NCBI RefSeq assembly: GCF_023898315.1
Contig: NC_064619.1
Location: 483,331,376 to 483,395,375, forward strand
DNA: 64,000 nucleotides
Source of the DNA: Schistocerca nitens
Lineage: Eukaryota > Arthropoda > Insecta > Orthoptera > Acrididae
Direction of reading: 5' to 3'
The position numbers were made by a program, and so were the translations under genes. Positions within the stretch are counted from its first letter, which is position 1. Each line of letters begins with the position of its first letter. A model generated the notes under the pieces. The model saw only the letters and a program-made list of their open reading frames with translations. It had not been told where the DNA came from and did no database searches. Below, piece after piece: positions 43,838-54,943 of this stretch.

Positions 43838-44063
43838 TGAAGAGTACTTGCCGGCCAGTGTGGCCGAGCGGTTCTAGGCGCTTCAGTCTGGAACCGCGTG
43901 GCCGCTACGGTCGCAGGTTCGTATCCTGCCTCGGGCATGGATGTGTGTGATGTCCTTAGGTTAGTTAGGTTTAAGTAGTTCTAAGTCTAGGGGACTGATG
44001 ACCTCAGATGTTAAGTCCCATAGTGCTCAGAGCCATTTGAACCATTAAATTTGAAGAGTACTT
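43838..44063 (+). mobile_element. SINE, common family, 12-bp TSD
   Basis: The body is 43850-44051, flanked by tgaagagtactt at 43838-43849 and 44052-44063. It is a full-length copy with the complete head gccggccagtgtggccgagc, the B-box and a 3' end of catttgaacc. Confidence 0.93.
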
Positions 44064-44069
44064 TGTGTA

Positions 44070-44576
44070 CCACTGGCGCTGTTAAAGCATTCTGAGAAGA
44101 AAAAAATGCACGCAACACGAAGGAAATATACCAATGACCCGGAATTTTTCAAGAGAAATAGCACATCAGTAACGTGTTGGTCCATCTTACGCGACCAGTT
44201 ATTGAGATCGGCACTGACAGAGTTGTTGGATGTCTTCCTGAGGAATATCGTGCCCAATAATGTCCAACTGGAGCATTAGATCGTCAAAATTCCAATATGG
44301 TTGGGCGGCCACTGCCCATAATGCTCCGATTGTTCTCAGTTGGGAAGATATCAGATGACCCTGCTGGCCTAACAATGGTCTGGCAAACACGAAGACAAAC
44401 AGTAGAAATTCTCGCCGTGTGTGGTCTGACATAAGCTTGCTGAAATGTAAACCCAGGATGCCTTCCAATAAAGGGCAACAAAACGGGGCATAGAATATCG
44501 TCAACGAACCGCTGTGCAGTAATGGTCGCGCGAAGGGGTCCAGCTACAAAATGAAATGGTATTTCAGACCATCGGA
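44070..44576 (-). pseudogene. Tc1-like transposase relic (family 6), catalytic part
   Basis: The minus strand reads ITAQRFVDDILCPVLLPFIG (near 44475-44540) and GFTFQQAYVRPHTARISTV, where the second catalytic Asp has been lost (AYV where DNA is usual), then VCQTIVRPAGSSDIFPTENN for a degraded last block. The 5' half of this gene lies on the far side of the 6.1-kb LINE, at 50695-51010. The family resembles the relic at 62.5-63.3 kb. Confidence 0.8.
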
Positions 44577-44883
44577 TTGGTTGGTTTGGGGGATCAAAGG
44601 GACCAGACGGCTACGGTCATCGGTCCCTTTTTCCAAATACAAAGAACACCCACAGAGAATAAAAACGAGGAACAGAATAGAACACTGACGATACAGAACA
44701 ACAGAAACTGAGACAAAGACAAGACAAAACGAACTAAAACCACACAGAGTGTGACGGTGGTTGGCCGACCATAGAAATAAAAAAAGGAAAAGCCAACCAC
44801 TTAGAAACACGTTAAAAAACCAGTTTAAAAGCATAGGCCAAAGGCCAGAATCAACACAAAACAATAACATAAAACAGAAACAC

Positions 44884-47800
44884 TCAGATTAAATGATAAA
44901 AGCCCCCAGCCCGAATAAAACGTAAAACTAAGTCAGCCATTGCGGAGTCATCTGTTAAAAGGGCAGGGAGCGTATCAGGCAGCGCAAATGTCTGCCTGAC
45001 CACAGCTAAAAGGGGGCAGGCCAGCAAAATGTGGGCCACCGTCAAAGCCGCCCCACAGCGACATAGAGGAGGGTCCTCCCGGCGCAGTAAATAACTGTGT
45101 GTCAGCCGGGAGTGGCCAATGCGGAGCCGGCAAAGAACTACTGAGTCCCTGGGAGTGGCTCGCAGGGATGACCGCCACACAGCCGTCGTCTCCTTGACAG
45201 CACGGAGTTTATTGCGCGTCGTCAGTTCGCGCCATTCATCGTCCCATAGCGCGGAAGGATGCCCGCAAATCAGTCTCTGGGAGGCCAACATCAGGAGATG
45301 ATGTACTCGTGGCCTCTTTCGCCAGACGGTCAACATTCTCATTCCCGGGGATCCCAACATGGCCTGGGGTCCAAACAAAGACCACAGAGCGGCCGCAACG
45401 GTCAAGAGTAGACAGGGACTCCTGTATAGCCATCACTAGACGGGAACGAGGGAAACACTGGTCGAGAGCTCGTAAACTGCTCAGGGAGTCGCTACAGATA
45501 ACAAAGGACTCACCTGAGCAGGAGCGGACATACTCTAGTGCTCGAAAGATGGCGACCAGCTCAGCAGTGTAAACGCTGCAGCCAGCCGCCAAGGAACGTT
45601 GTTCGGACTGTTCCCCTAGAGTGAGCGCATATCCGACACGACCAGCAACCGTCGAACCGTCAGTGTAAACAATTCCAGAGCCCTGATACGTGGCCAGGAT
45701 GGAAGAAAAGCGGCGGCGGAAGGCCTCTGGAGGGACTGAGTCCTTCGGGCCCTGTGCCAAGTCGAGCCGAAGGTAAGGGCGAGGAACACACCATGGGGGT
45801 GTACGCAAAGTGGCCCGGAAAGGAGGTGGAACAGGGAAAAATCCAAGCCCGGAGAGAAGCTCCTTAACGCGCACAGCGATCGGACAACCCGACCGGGGCC
45901 GACGCTCTGGCAGATGGACGACCGACTGCGGGAACAGCACACGGGAATTTGGATGCCCGGGCAAGCTAAAAACATGGGCAGCATAAGCAGCCAGTAATTG
46001 TTGGCGTCGGAACCGCAGTGGAGGGATACCTGCCTCCACTAGGACGCTGTCCACAGGGCTGGTGCGGAAAGCACCAGTGGCAAGGCGTATCCCGCTGTGG
46101 AGAATGGGGTCCAGCACCCGCAACGCAGATGGGGATGCTGAGCCATAAGCCAGGCTCCCATAATCCAGACGGGACTGGATTAACGCCTGGTAGAGCCGCA
46201 ACAGGGTAGAGCGGTCGGCGCCCCAGCGGGTGTGGCTCAAACATCGCAGAGCATTGAGATGCCGCCAACACGCCTGTTTGAGCTGCCGGATATGAGGCAG
46301 CCAAGTCAACCGGGCATCGAAAACCACCCCCAAAAACCTGTGGGTCTCCACCACAGCAAGCAGTTCGTCGGCAAGATAAAGCCGCGGCTCAGGATGGACT
46401 GTTCGGCGCCGGCAGAAATGCATTACGCGGGTCATGGCTGCCGAAAACTGAAACCCATGCGCGACAGCCCAAGACTGCGCCTTACGGATAGCGCCCTGTA
46501 GCTGACGTTCAACAGCTGCAATGCCAGTAGAGCTGTAGTAAAGGCAAAAGTCGTCAGCATACAGGGAAGCGGAGACAGAATTTCCCACGGCCGTAGCAAG
46601 CCCGTTAATGGCTATTAAAAACAGACAGACACTTAAAACAGAACCCTGTGGCACACCGTTCTCCTGGACGTGGGAGGAACTATACGAGGCCGCGACTTGC
46701 ACGCGGAAGGTACGACACGACAGAAAATTGCGGATAAAAATCGGCAGAGGACCCCGAAGACCCCATCCATGAAGCGTAGAAAGGATGTGATGACGCCATG
46801 TCGTATCGTACGCCTTCCGCATGTCGAAAAAGACAGCGACCAGGTGCTGACGGCGGGCAAAGGCAGTACGGATGGCCGACTCCAGGCTCACCAGATTGTC
46901 GGTGGCGGAGCGGCCTTTACGGAACCCACCCTGAGACGGAGCCAGAAGGCCCCGAGACTCCAGTACCCAATTCAAGCGCCGGCTCACCATCCGTTCAAGC
47001 AACTTGCAAAGAACGTTGGTGAGGCTAATGGGACGGTAGCTGTCCACCTCCAGAGGGTTCTTTCCAGGTTTCAAAACGGGGATGACAATGCCTTCCCGCC
47101 ATTGCGACGGAAACTCCCCCTCGACCCAAAGACGGTTGTAAAGATCGAGAAGGCGCCGCTGGCAGTCCACCGAGAGGTGTTGCAGCATCTGACAGTGGAT
47201 GCCATCCGGCCCAGGAGCGGTATCAGGGCAAGCAGCTAGGGCACTGCGAAATTCCCACTCACTAAATGGAGCATTGTAAGGTTCTGGGTGGTTGGTGCGA
47301 AACGAAAGGCTCCGACGTTCCATCCGCACTTTAATGGAGCGGAAGGCCTGGGGGTAATTCGCAGAAGCGGAACTCATAGCAAAATGCTCTGCTAAGCGAT
47401 TTGCAATAACGTCGGAGTCAGTACAAACTGCTCCATTCAGTGAGAGCGCAGGGACGCTGACTGGTGGCCGATAGCCGTAGACGCGTCGAATCTTGGCCCA
47501 GACCTGCGATGGAGTGACATGGAGGCCAATGGTGGACACATACCGCTCCCAGCACTCCTTCTTGCCTTGGCGGATAAGGAGGCGGGCCCGCGCACGCAGC
47601 CGTTTGAAGGCGATAAGGTGGTCTATGGAGGGATGTCGCTTGTGACGCTGGAGCGCCCGCCGGCGATCTTTAATCGCTTCAGCGATCTCAGGCAACCACC
47701 AAGGCACAGCCCTCCGCCGAGGGGACCCAGAAGAACGGGGAATGGCAGATTCGGCGGCAGTAACGATGCCGGTGGTGACCGATTGAACCACCGCATCAAT

Positions 47801-48553
47801 GTCATCAGTAGAGAGAGGCTCAAAAGCGGCAGTGGAGGAGAACAAGTCCCAGTCAGCCTTATTCATAGCCCATCTGCTAGGGCGCCCAGAAGAGTGACGC
47901 TGTGGTAGTGACAAAAAGATCGGAAAGTGGTCACTACCACACAGGTCGTCATGCACACTCCATTGGACAGACGGTAAGAGGCTATGACTACAGATTGAAA
48001 GGTCAATGGCGGAGTAGGTGCCATGCGCCACACTGAAGTGTGTGAAGGCACCATCATTTAACAGCGAGAGATCGAGCTGCGACAATAAATGCTCAACGAT
48101 GGCGCCTCGACCTGTTGCCACTGACCCACCCCACAGAGGGTTATGGGCGTTGAAGTCGCCCAATAGCAAGAAAGGTGGCGGCAATTGGGCGACCAATGCA
48201 GCCAGGACATGCTGCGAGACATCACCATCCGGTGGAATGTAAAGACTGCAGACGGTAACAGCCTGTGGCGTCCACACGCGTACAGCGACAGCCTCTAAAG
48301 GCGTCTGGAGAGGGACAGACTCGCTGTGCAGAGTGTGAAGGACATATATGCAGACGCCACCAGACACCCTTTCATAAGCTGCTCGGTTCTTATAATAACC
48401 CCGATAGCCACGGAGGGCGGGGGTTCGCATTGCTGGAAGCCAAGTTTCCTGGAGAGCAATGCAGAAGAAAGGGTGAAGGCTGATAAGTTGGCGGAGCTCA
48501 GCTAGATGGTGGAAGAAACCGCTGCAGTTCCACTGGAGGATGGTATTGGCCAT
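44884..48553 (-). pseudogene. LINE ORF2: endonuclease, RT, RNase H, one frameshift
   Basis: The ATG is at 48551-48553 (MANTILQWNC). The endonuclease covers residues ~1-230 (LLLGDFNAHNPLWGG near 131, TYSAIDLSIC, GSDHF near 205). RT covers ~430-730 (PGPDGIHCQML, YRPISLTNV, FRKGRSATDNL, GVPQGSVLS, YADDF near 664). RNase H covers ~955-1090 with all four acidic residues (YTDGS, TAELVAI, SDSLSSL, NENVDRLA). Frame 1 stops at 45236. The true C-terminus continues in another frame to 44884 with WDDEWRELTTRNKLRAV and a CRCGA...HILLAC zinc-finger-like end, so there is one indel near 45250. It lies 35 bp downstream of ORF1. Confidence 0.92.
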
Positions 48554-48588
48554 GGCTGGGAAAGGCGTGACGGGACTGGGAAGGCAGA

Positions 48589-50083
48589 TTACGCCGCCGG
48601 GTCACCTGCTGCCTCCGATTGAGCACCCGCGCTAGTGCTATTCATGGCGTCTGAGGGACCGGCGAGATCGAGGTCCTCAGCGGACGCCAGAATCTCCACC
48701 TCGTCCTCAGACGCACAGCTGGAAGGTGGCGGTGGGGTGGCTGCCACCGCGAGTTCCTTGGGCTTAGAGCTCGTCTTCTTTGGTTTCTCGCGCTGCTCCT
48801 TGGGTTTAACTGGCTGGGAGGGCTTCACTGATTCAGTCTCCGGGACTGAGGAGGATCGTGAAGCCCTTCGACCAGCTGATTGTGGGCACTTACGCCACTG
48901 TCTGTCGTCAGCCTTCCCGCTGGTGTAAACCTGGGAAGGGAGGGACCCAAGGGACCCCTTGCGAGCGTGAGAAGCCGAAGAAGTTGGACACTTCTCCGGC
49001 TTAGAAGCAGGGACGGACGTCCCTGATGGGGGGGATGGTGTTGCCCCTGAGGTAGGTGGCGCAGGAGCAACCCGGTGGGTAGAGCCCCCCACTGGCAAGG
49101 GGGCAGGAGGAGTTGTACCACTTAGCGATCCGGCCGGAAGTCGCGAAACTGATGGGGCGAGCACAGGTGTTGTAGCAGCGGCATAGGAAGATTCTCACTG
49201 GATGTAATCGGTCGTATTTCCTTTTGGCCTCAGTATAAGTCAGTCTGTCCAGGCTCTTATATTCCATGATTTTTCGCTCTTTCTGGAATATGCTGCAGTC
49301 TGGTGAGCAAGGTGAATGGTGCTCCCCGCAGTTGACGCAGATGGGAGGTGGGGCACATGGAGTATCGGGATGAGATGGGCGTCCGCAATCTCGACATGTG
49401 AGGCTGGAAGTGCAGCGGGAAGACATATGGCCGAACTTACAGCACTTGAAGCACCGCATCGGGGGAGGGATATAGGGCTTGACATCACATCGGTAGACCA
49501 TCACCTTGACCTTTTCCGGTAACGTATCACCCTCGAAGGCCAAGATGAAGGCACCGGTAGCAACCTGATTGTCCCTCGGACCCCGATGAACGCGCCGGAC
49601 GAAATGAACACCTCTACGTTCTAAGTTGGCGCGCAGCTCGTCATCAGACTGCAAAAGGAGGTCCCTATGAAAAATAACACCTTGGACCATATTTAAACTC
49701 TTATGCGGTGTGATCGTAACAGCAACATCCCCCAACTTGTCACAAGCAAGTAACCGCTGTGACTGGGCAGAGGATGCCGTTTGTATCAGGACCGATCCAG
49801 AGCGCATTTTTGACAAACCCTCCACCTCCCCAAACTTGTCCTCTAAATGCTCGACGAAGAACTGAGGCTTTGTGGAGAGAAAAGACTCCCCATCAGCTCT
49901 CGTACAAACTAAGAATCGGGGCGAATATCTGCTACTGCCATCCTGAGATTTACGTTCCTCCCACGGCGTGGCCACAGAGGGGAACGTTTTCGGATTGTAC
50001 TTTTCAGCATTAAATTGAGCCCGAGAACGCTTAGAGACTGCTGGCGGCTGGCCGCCAGAGAGAGATGATGTACCACGCTTCAT
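48589..50083 (-). pseudogene. LINE ORF1: nucleic-acid-binding protein, one frameshift
   Basis: The ATG is at 50081-50083. The first ~290 residues are in frame and include three cysteine-rich knuckles in a row (CFKCCKFGHMSSRC, CRDCGRPSHPDTPC, CVNCGEHHSPCSPDC) near 49310-49470. The coding then shifts frame near 49200 into a Pro/Ser/Lys-rich C-terminal region (49164-48589) ending GDPAA. ORF1 proteins of this kind coat LINE RNA. A single indel separates the parts. Confidence 0.88.
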
Positions 50084-50694
50084 TGCGTGTCATCCGCCCT
50101 GATGCCACCTACTCCGACCAAGAGCCCTCCCCACGGGCGCCACCAAGCCGCAGCAATAGCCACCTAGCAGGACGGCCATTGCCGGGAGTCCTGATGCCCC
50201 AAGGAGATGGGCATCTACTCCTTGGCATACGTGGGGAGTTAACGGCGCAGGCATCAGTAGAGCGATCCCTGTGTTGTCAGGGGGCTACAACCAAGAGGGT
50301 ACATGGCGGCCCCACCACAACGGGCTGGCTACCGTGCTGGATCTTAGGTGCAAAACTGTCCAAGGTCGTCGTCGCAGTTAAAAGAAACACTGCAGAGTGC
50401 AGCGTGGGAATCGCACCCAGGGACGTATCCTCGCCCAAGAGATGGAAAACGAGCGGGACACCAGTGCAACGACGAAAAAGCCGGCTAAAGGTCTCAACGC
50501 ACGGCGGATACAGTGCACCATGTAAGGCGCCCTTCCCCAATTGGCTCGCTCTTCGGAATAATTTAGAAAGATGGAGGTCAAACCCGAGAGGGGACCATCA
50601 CATAAGGCCGAAACATTTGAGACTCCTTTTAGTCGCCTCTTACGACAGGCAGGAATACCGCGGGCCTATTCTAACCCCCGAACCCGCAGGGGGG

Positions 50695-51010
50695 AGACCA
50701 TCGGACCGTACTGCGAGCGACAGTTAGACTGGCATACCATTGCTGTCCTGGGCGTTCCGGGCACATCTTCTTTGTTCATCGGGGCTCAGTTCGTTGCGAG
50801 ACTCGTCACTGAAGACAGTTCTATTCCGAAGAGGTGGGCTTACATTTCAGCACGACAAGCCCGCCCGCTCACCGTGACAGTTTCTATTGCTTGTCTTCAT
50901 GCTTGCCAGCAAGGTCACCGGATCTCTATTCAACAGAGAATGTTAGTGAGCCGTGGCGGCATTAACTTTGGCGGGCATGACGCTCCGCTGTCGAAATCGA
51001 TTCAGACCAC
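50695..51010 (-). pseudogene. Tc1-like transposase relic (family 6), 5' part
   Basis: This is the continuation of the relic at 44070-44576 beyond the LINE. The minus strand retains a weak DDE-like region upstream of an MVW block that spans the LINE junction (gatggtctg at 44566-44574). Supported mainly by continuity across the LINE; coding motifs here are poor. Confidence 0.5.
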
Positions 51011-53200
51011 TGTCGGGAGCTAGGGTGCTTGGTCGAGGTTGTGTTGGTGTCTGGGGGGCCCTGGTACTGAGCCAGTTGGAGGGCATGTGGCTGGCAGGTA
51101 AGAGCTGTCTGGTATGGGCCTCGAGAAGGTGCAAGCGGTTAAAATCGGTCGAAGGCAAGCTTCGCCGGCCGTCCTAGCGTTTGACAGACACGAGTTGCGG
51201 AAGAAAAGCAGACGCCGCGTGCAACCTGGTAGCAAGAACCCATCCTGGAAGTTACGACTCCTTCACACCTGAATGTATTAAAGTCTAATTTTCATTGTTA
51301 CTTACTATCGTAAGCCCATGTCGGTGTAAACGTGGAACTAGGCTTTTCATATTGTCGCGCCTCTGAGTGATTGTGTGGGGGTCATCGGTCAATGTTACTG
51401 ATAGTAATTTGTTGTTCCAGGCAATATTCCGAGCAAGTGTACGAGAAATCCTCGTTGTAAATTTAATTTATGAAATCGAAATTGTAACATAGTCTGCGTC
51501 GAAGACGAGGCACCGTTTTATAGATGAGTAAGCCCTAATTTTGGAATTGCAGGAACTGGTATTTCACCTTATCAATTGTCAAGTAACTTTAAGGAATGTT
51601 AAGCTTATAACTTGTATGTGTAGTCGCTTCCGCAACAACTTAATATTGCGTACATCCTAGACATTCTCATCTGTAGCCTGACTTGGGCAGATTGGTGTTC
51701 CCTTTTTATGTGTGTTGATAGGGTAGCTTTGGCAGCAGACGACGCGTTCCTGTTTCCCGGGGTCCGGAGCAGGTGTTCTCTTTCTGCTGCGTCGTAGCAC
51801 GACGTCTTCGTTGGCCCGCTACCTAGAACCTCTACCAGCTGCCTCGTTTTGGCTCAAGTAAAGTAAATTTGATCGTCAGATAAGTACCACGGCGGTGCCT
51901 CCAATTAATCCAGAGCTCTTGATCTATTCGGTAGGGTGAATTTAGCAAGCACATAACCTTTGAAGCATGTTCTGCAAGCCCTAAGTTCCTTGCCATTATA
52001 CCTGTGTTTTAACCGTTTGTTCAAACCTAGCGCCGTTATTGCTAGTTCCGAAGCAAGTTAAATTAGAGATCTTTACATATGCGTCTAAACTCATAACTAT
52101 TTTATCCACAGTCATAGGCTAATCCCACTCATTGTAATAACTACCTGCTTGTTGCTGTTGTATGTTCTAGCCGCTTGCCGTATTTGCCAGATTACCTTGT
52201 ATTTTGGGGTATTTTATATTTATTTAAGGGTCATTTCCAATGTTTCTGATGGTGTGTACCACCTGGGTGTCGCAATTAAATAGCATGGTTTCGCAACTTC
52301 TCTTCTGTCCTGGAAGATTGTGAATTATATTGCTTACGAGCTTTTATTACGGTATATAGATAGTTAAGTGCTTTCTAATAGCCCATGTCGGTGACGTGAT
52401 TCACTATCCTTTCTGTGTATTCTGTGCGCGTTGTCTGTATGTTGAAGGTGTTATCTATGCTTGGGAACTGTTAGTACCTTTAGCCATTCGTAATTCATTT
52501 TACCGGTAAAACTCAGTTTGGTAAAACTCAGATTGGTGAACCAGCTTGAGGCCACATCTAGTTGTCATGACCTCTTACTTGTATTTTGGGACTTACGTTC
52601 CTGGTTTCAAGCCCTGTTCTTAGTGGTATAAATTGTTAAAGTTTGTTATTAATGAATTTGATCCTGTTTAAGTTCTTTAAATTATTGTGAGCGTTGTTAT
52701 TCATTTGACAATTTTTTAATTCTAATCTTAATAATTGCTGTTAACCAATAACGTGTATTCCACGAGACAACAAATAACGAAATATGTGGGTCCACCTTCC
52801 ATGTGTTTTTTCCTTAAAATTATCCCAATCTTTGTTGTGAGGTATCAGTTACGAGCATTATGGGTAGGGCTCAAACCAGATCGGGAGTTTTAAGATCTAG
52901 CGCGGCAGTTGGACAGACTTTGTCACAATATTCATCAGGAAGACATCGAAAAACGCTATCAATCAATCCCAAGCAGAGTAACTCCTTGGATAAGGTTCAC
53001 AGGTGGACCAACACTTTACTGACTTGTCAATTTGTGGTGCTCTTTCCCTTGAGTAAACCATTCCTTTGTGGTGCGTCGTTTTTCCCGTCTTAGAGTGAAC
53101 GTACAGGCGAAAAAACATTCGTGATTCATCGCAAGTCGTCCGTTGAATGTTTACGGTAGAAAATGGGAATCGAAGAAAGACAATTCGGCACACTGTAATC
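51011..53200. other. no recognised gene
   Basis: 51250-52860 is AT-rich, without frames above about 77 codons. There are no LTR-like ends and no transposase or RT motifs. Content unknown. Confidence 0.35.
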
Positions 53201-53203
53201 ATT

Positions 53204-53635
53204 TGTCCAAGAGGTTCAAATGGTTCAAATGGCTCCGGGCACTATGTGACTTACCACCTGAGGTCATCAGTCTCGCCGGCCGAAGTGGCCGTGCGGTTAA
53301 AGGCGCTGCAGTCTGGAACCGCAGGACCGCTACGGTCGCAGGTTCGAATCCTGCCTCGGGTATGGATGTTTGTGATGTTCTTAGGTTAGTTAGGTTTAAC
53401 TAGTTCTAAGTTCTAGGGGACTAATGACCTCAGCAGTTGGGTCCCATAGTGCTCAGAGCCATTTGAACCATTTTTTTCATCAGTCCCCTAGAACTTAGAG
53501 CTACTTAACCTAACTAACCTAAGGACATCACACACATCCATGCCCGAGGCAGGATTCGAACCTGCGACCGTAGCAGTCGTGCGGTTCTAGACTGAAGCAG
53601 CTAGAACCGCTCGGCCACTCTGGCCGGCTGTCCAA
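53204..53635 (-). mobile_element. SINE, common family, split by another SINE
   Basis: The outer copy is minus-strand, 53211-53272 plus 53477-53628, with tgtccaa at 53204-53210 and 53629-53635. Its halves join across the inner SINE at the tcatcagtc site. The 3' end starts ggttcaaatggttcaaatgg. The head end is ggccactctggccggc. Confidence 0.88.
53264..53485 (+). mobile_element. SINE inserted inside a SINE
   Basis: The inner copy is plus-strand, 53273-53476, flanked by tcatcagtc at 53264-53272 and 53477-53485. The head ggccgaagtggccgtgcggt is a variant of the common head; the B-box ggttcgaatcc is exact. It is younger than the outer copy. Confidence 0.92.
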
Positions 53636-53679
53636 CAAGTAGCCTGATCCTGCACTGTGCAGCTGTTCTGTCCATTTAG

Positions 53680-53905
53680 AGCAGTGTGTACTTAGCTCAC
53701 TAGATTCTCATGCAGGTGGACGCCGGTTCATATCCGTGTCCGGCTTTCCTGATTCAGTTTTTCCGTGATCTCTAAACCTGTCCGTACAAATGCCGTGCCC
53801 TTTCCATACGAATGGAAATGGGACTGCCGATATCCTTCCCCATCCTTTCGTAACCTGGGCTTGTGCCCTGTCTCTAGTGACATCACTGTCGACAGAAATC
53901 TGAGC
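53680..53905 (+). mobile_element. tRNA-derived SINE, second family
   Basis: A-box-like cttagctcactag, B-box-like ggttcatatcc, then gtccggctttcctgattcag, gtgccctttcc, ccttccccatcc and a 3' end gggcttgtgccctgtctcta. Same plan as the minus copy at 2.2 kb, with different substitutions. Confidence 0.75.
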
Positions 53906-53936
53906 ACTATTCTTCACTGATTCCTAAGGTGTGCAG

Positions 53937-54015
53937 CACCTGTGGTCTAGCGGTAGCGTCTCTGATTAATAATCACACCATTGTTGGTCCTGAATTGGAA
54001 TCTCGCCGCCGTTTA
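53937..54015 (+). repeat. tRNA-like 5' module of LINE
   Basis: A-box-like tggtctagcggtagcgtc, an anticodon-like stem ctgatt/aatcac region, and a degraded B-box near ctgaattggaatctc, ending gccgccg. The loop would be close to CAT (Met) in an undecayed form, which is inference. It adjoins the LINE leader directly. Confidence 0.55.
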
Positions 54016-54263
54016 AATTTTGAATAAAAATCATCAACTGTGTTGGCCAAAGACCTCCATTATAAGGAATTTCCCTCATTCAGTCAACGGCTTTGTCAAA
54101 GAGAGCGGAGGAGCAGAGAGAGTTTCAGGGCACTCTCTTGCCCTAGGGGTGGGAAACTGCACCTAAAGGCGGAAAAATCAGCATGCCATGAGAATGCAGA
54201 AGGCACAGTGTTAAAGACACATAATGTGCATCCACAGGACATTTGGTCTATCATTGAGAAATG

Positions 54264-54464
54264 GTCGGCGGCGGGACTGGCCGAGCGGTTCTAAGCGCTA
54301 CAGTCTGGAACCGCGCGACCGCTACGGTCGCAGGTTCCAATCCTGCCTCGGGCATGGATGTGTGTGATGTCCTTAGGTTAGTTACGTTTAAATAGTTCTA
54401 AGTTCTAGGAGACTGATGACCTCAGAAGTTAAGTTCCATAGTGCTGAGAGAAAATTGAACCATT
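54264..54464 (+). mobile_element. SINE, common family, in LINE leader
   Basis: The body is about 54264-54464 with a slightly altered head (gtcggcggcgggactggccg) and a decayed 3' end (gctgagagaaaattgaacca). The LINE leader continues on both sides (attgagaaatgg before, ggttcatgatgatttctgc after). No exact duplication could be fixed. Confidence 0.82.
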
Positions 54465-54943
54465 TTGAAAAAGGTTCATGATGATTTCTGCATCGGTAAA
54501 AGATTCCGGACTAGCCCCCATTCGGAACTCCTGGAGGAAATGTCCAAGGGGGAGGTCACCATGAGAAAAAAATTGAATAACCAGAAAGGATAACGTCCTG
54601 CGAGTCAGTGCGTGGAATATCAGAAATTTGAAAGTTGAAGGGATGCTAGAAAATCTGAAAAAACACATGACAAGGCTCAATCAAGATATTGTGGTGGACA
54701 GTAAAGTTAAATTTGAAAAAGACTCAGATTTCTGGTCAGATGCTATCAGCAACGGCAGAAAACGGTATATATGAATAGGAAGGTACGCCAAAGAGTGCGT
54801 TACGGTAAACAGCTCAGTGATACGGTTATTCTCATCAGAATCGACAGCAAACCAACACCGACAACATAGTTATGTGTACAAGGTGTTACAAAAAGGTACG
54901 GCCAAACTTTCAGGAAACATTCCTCACACACAAAGAAAGAAAA

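Larger units (their letters stand above)
44566..50705 (-). mobile_element. I-superfamily LINE, near full length, 11-bp TSD
   Basis: The element is 44577-50694 (6,118 bp), between the exact duplications agaccatcgga at 44566-44576 and 50695-50705. On the minus strand the order is a 5' leader of about 610 bp, ORF1 with zinc knuckles, ORF2 with endonuclease, RT and RNase H, and a 3' UTR ending in aaaccaaccaatcc. Only two frameshifts are seen. RNase H after RT plus CCHC knuckles in ORF1 places it in the I superfamily (I/Nimb/LOA-like); finer placement is not possible by eye. It interrupts a Tc1-like transposase relic. Confidence 0.93.

Noticed and set aside
46670..47239. 189-codon plus-strand frame inside the LINE ORF2
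   Set aside because: It is antisense to a motif-bearing RT region and arises from GC-rich codon use; no domain of its own.
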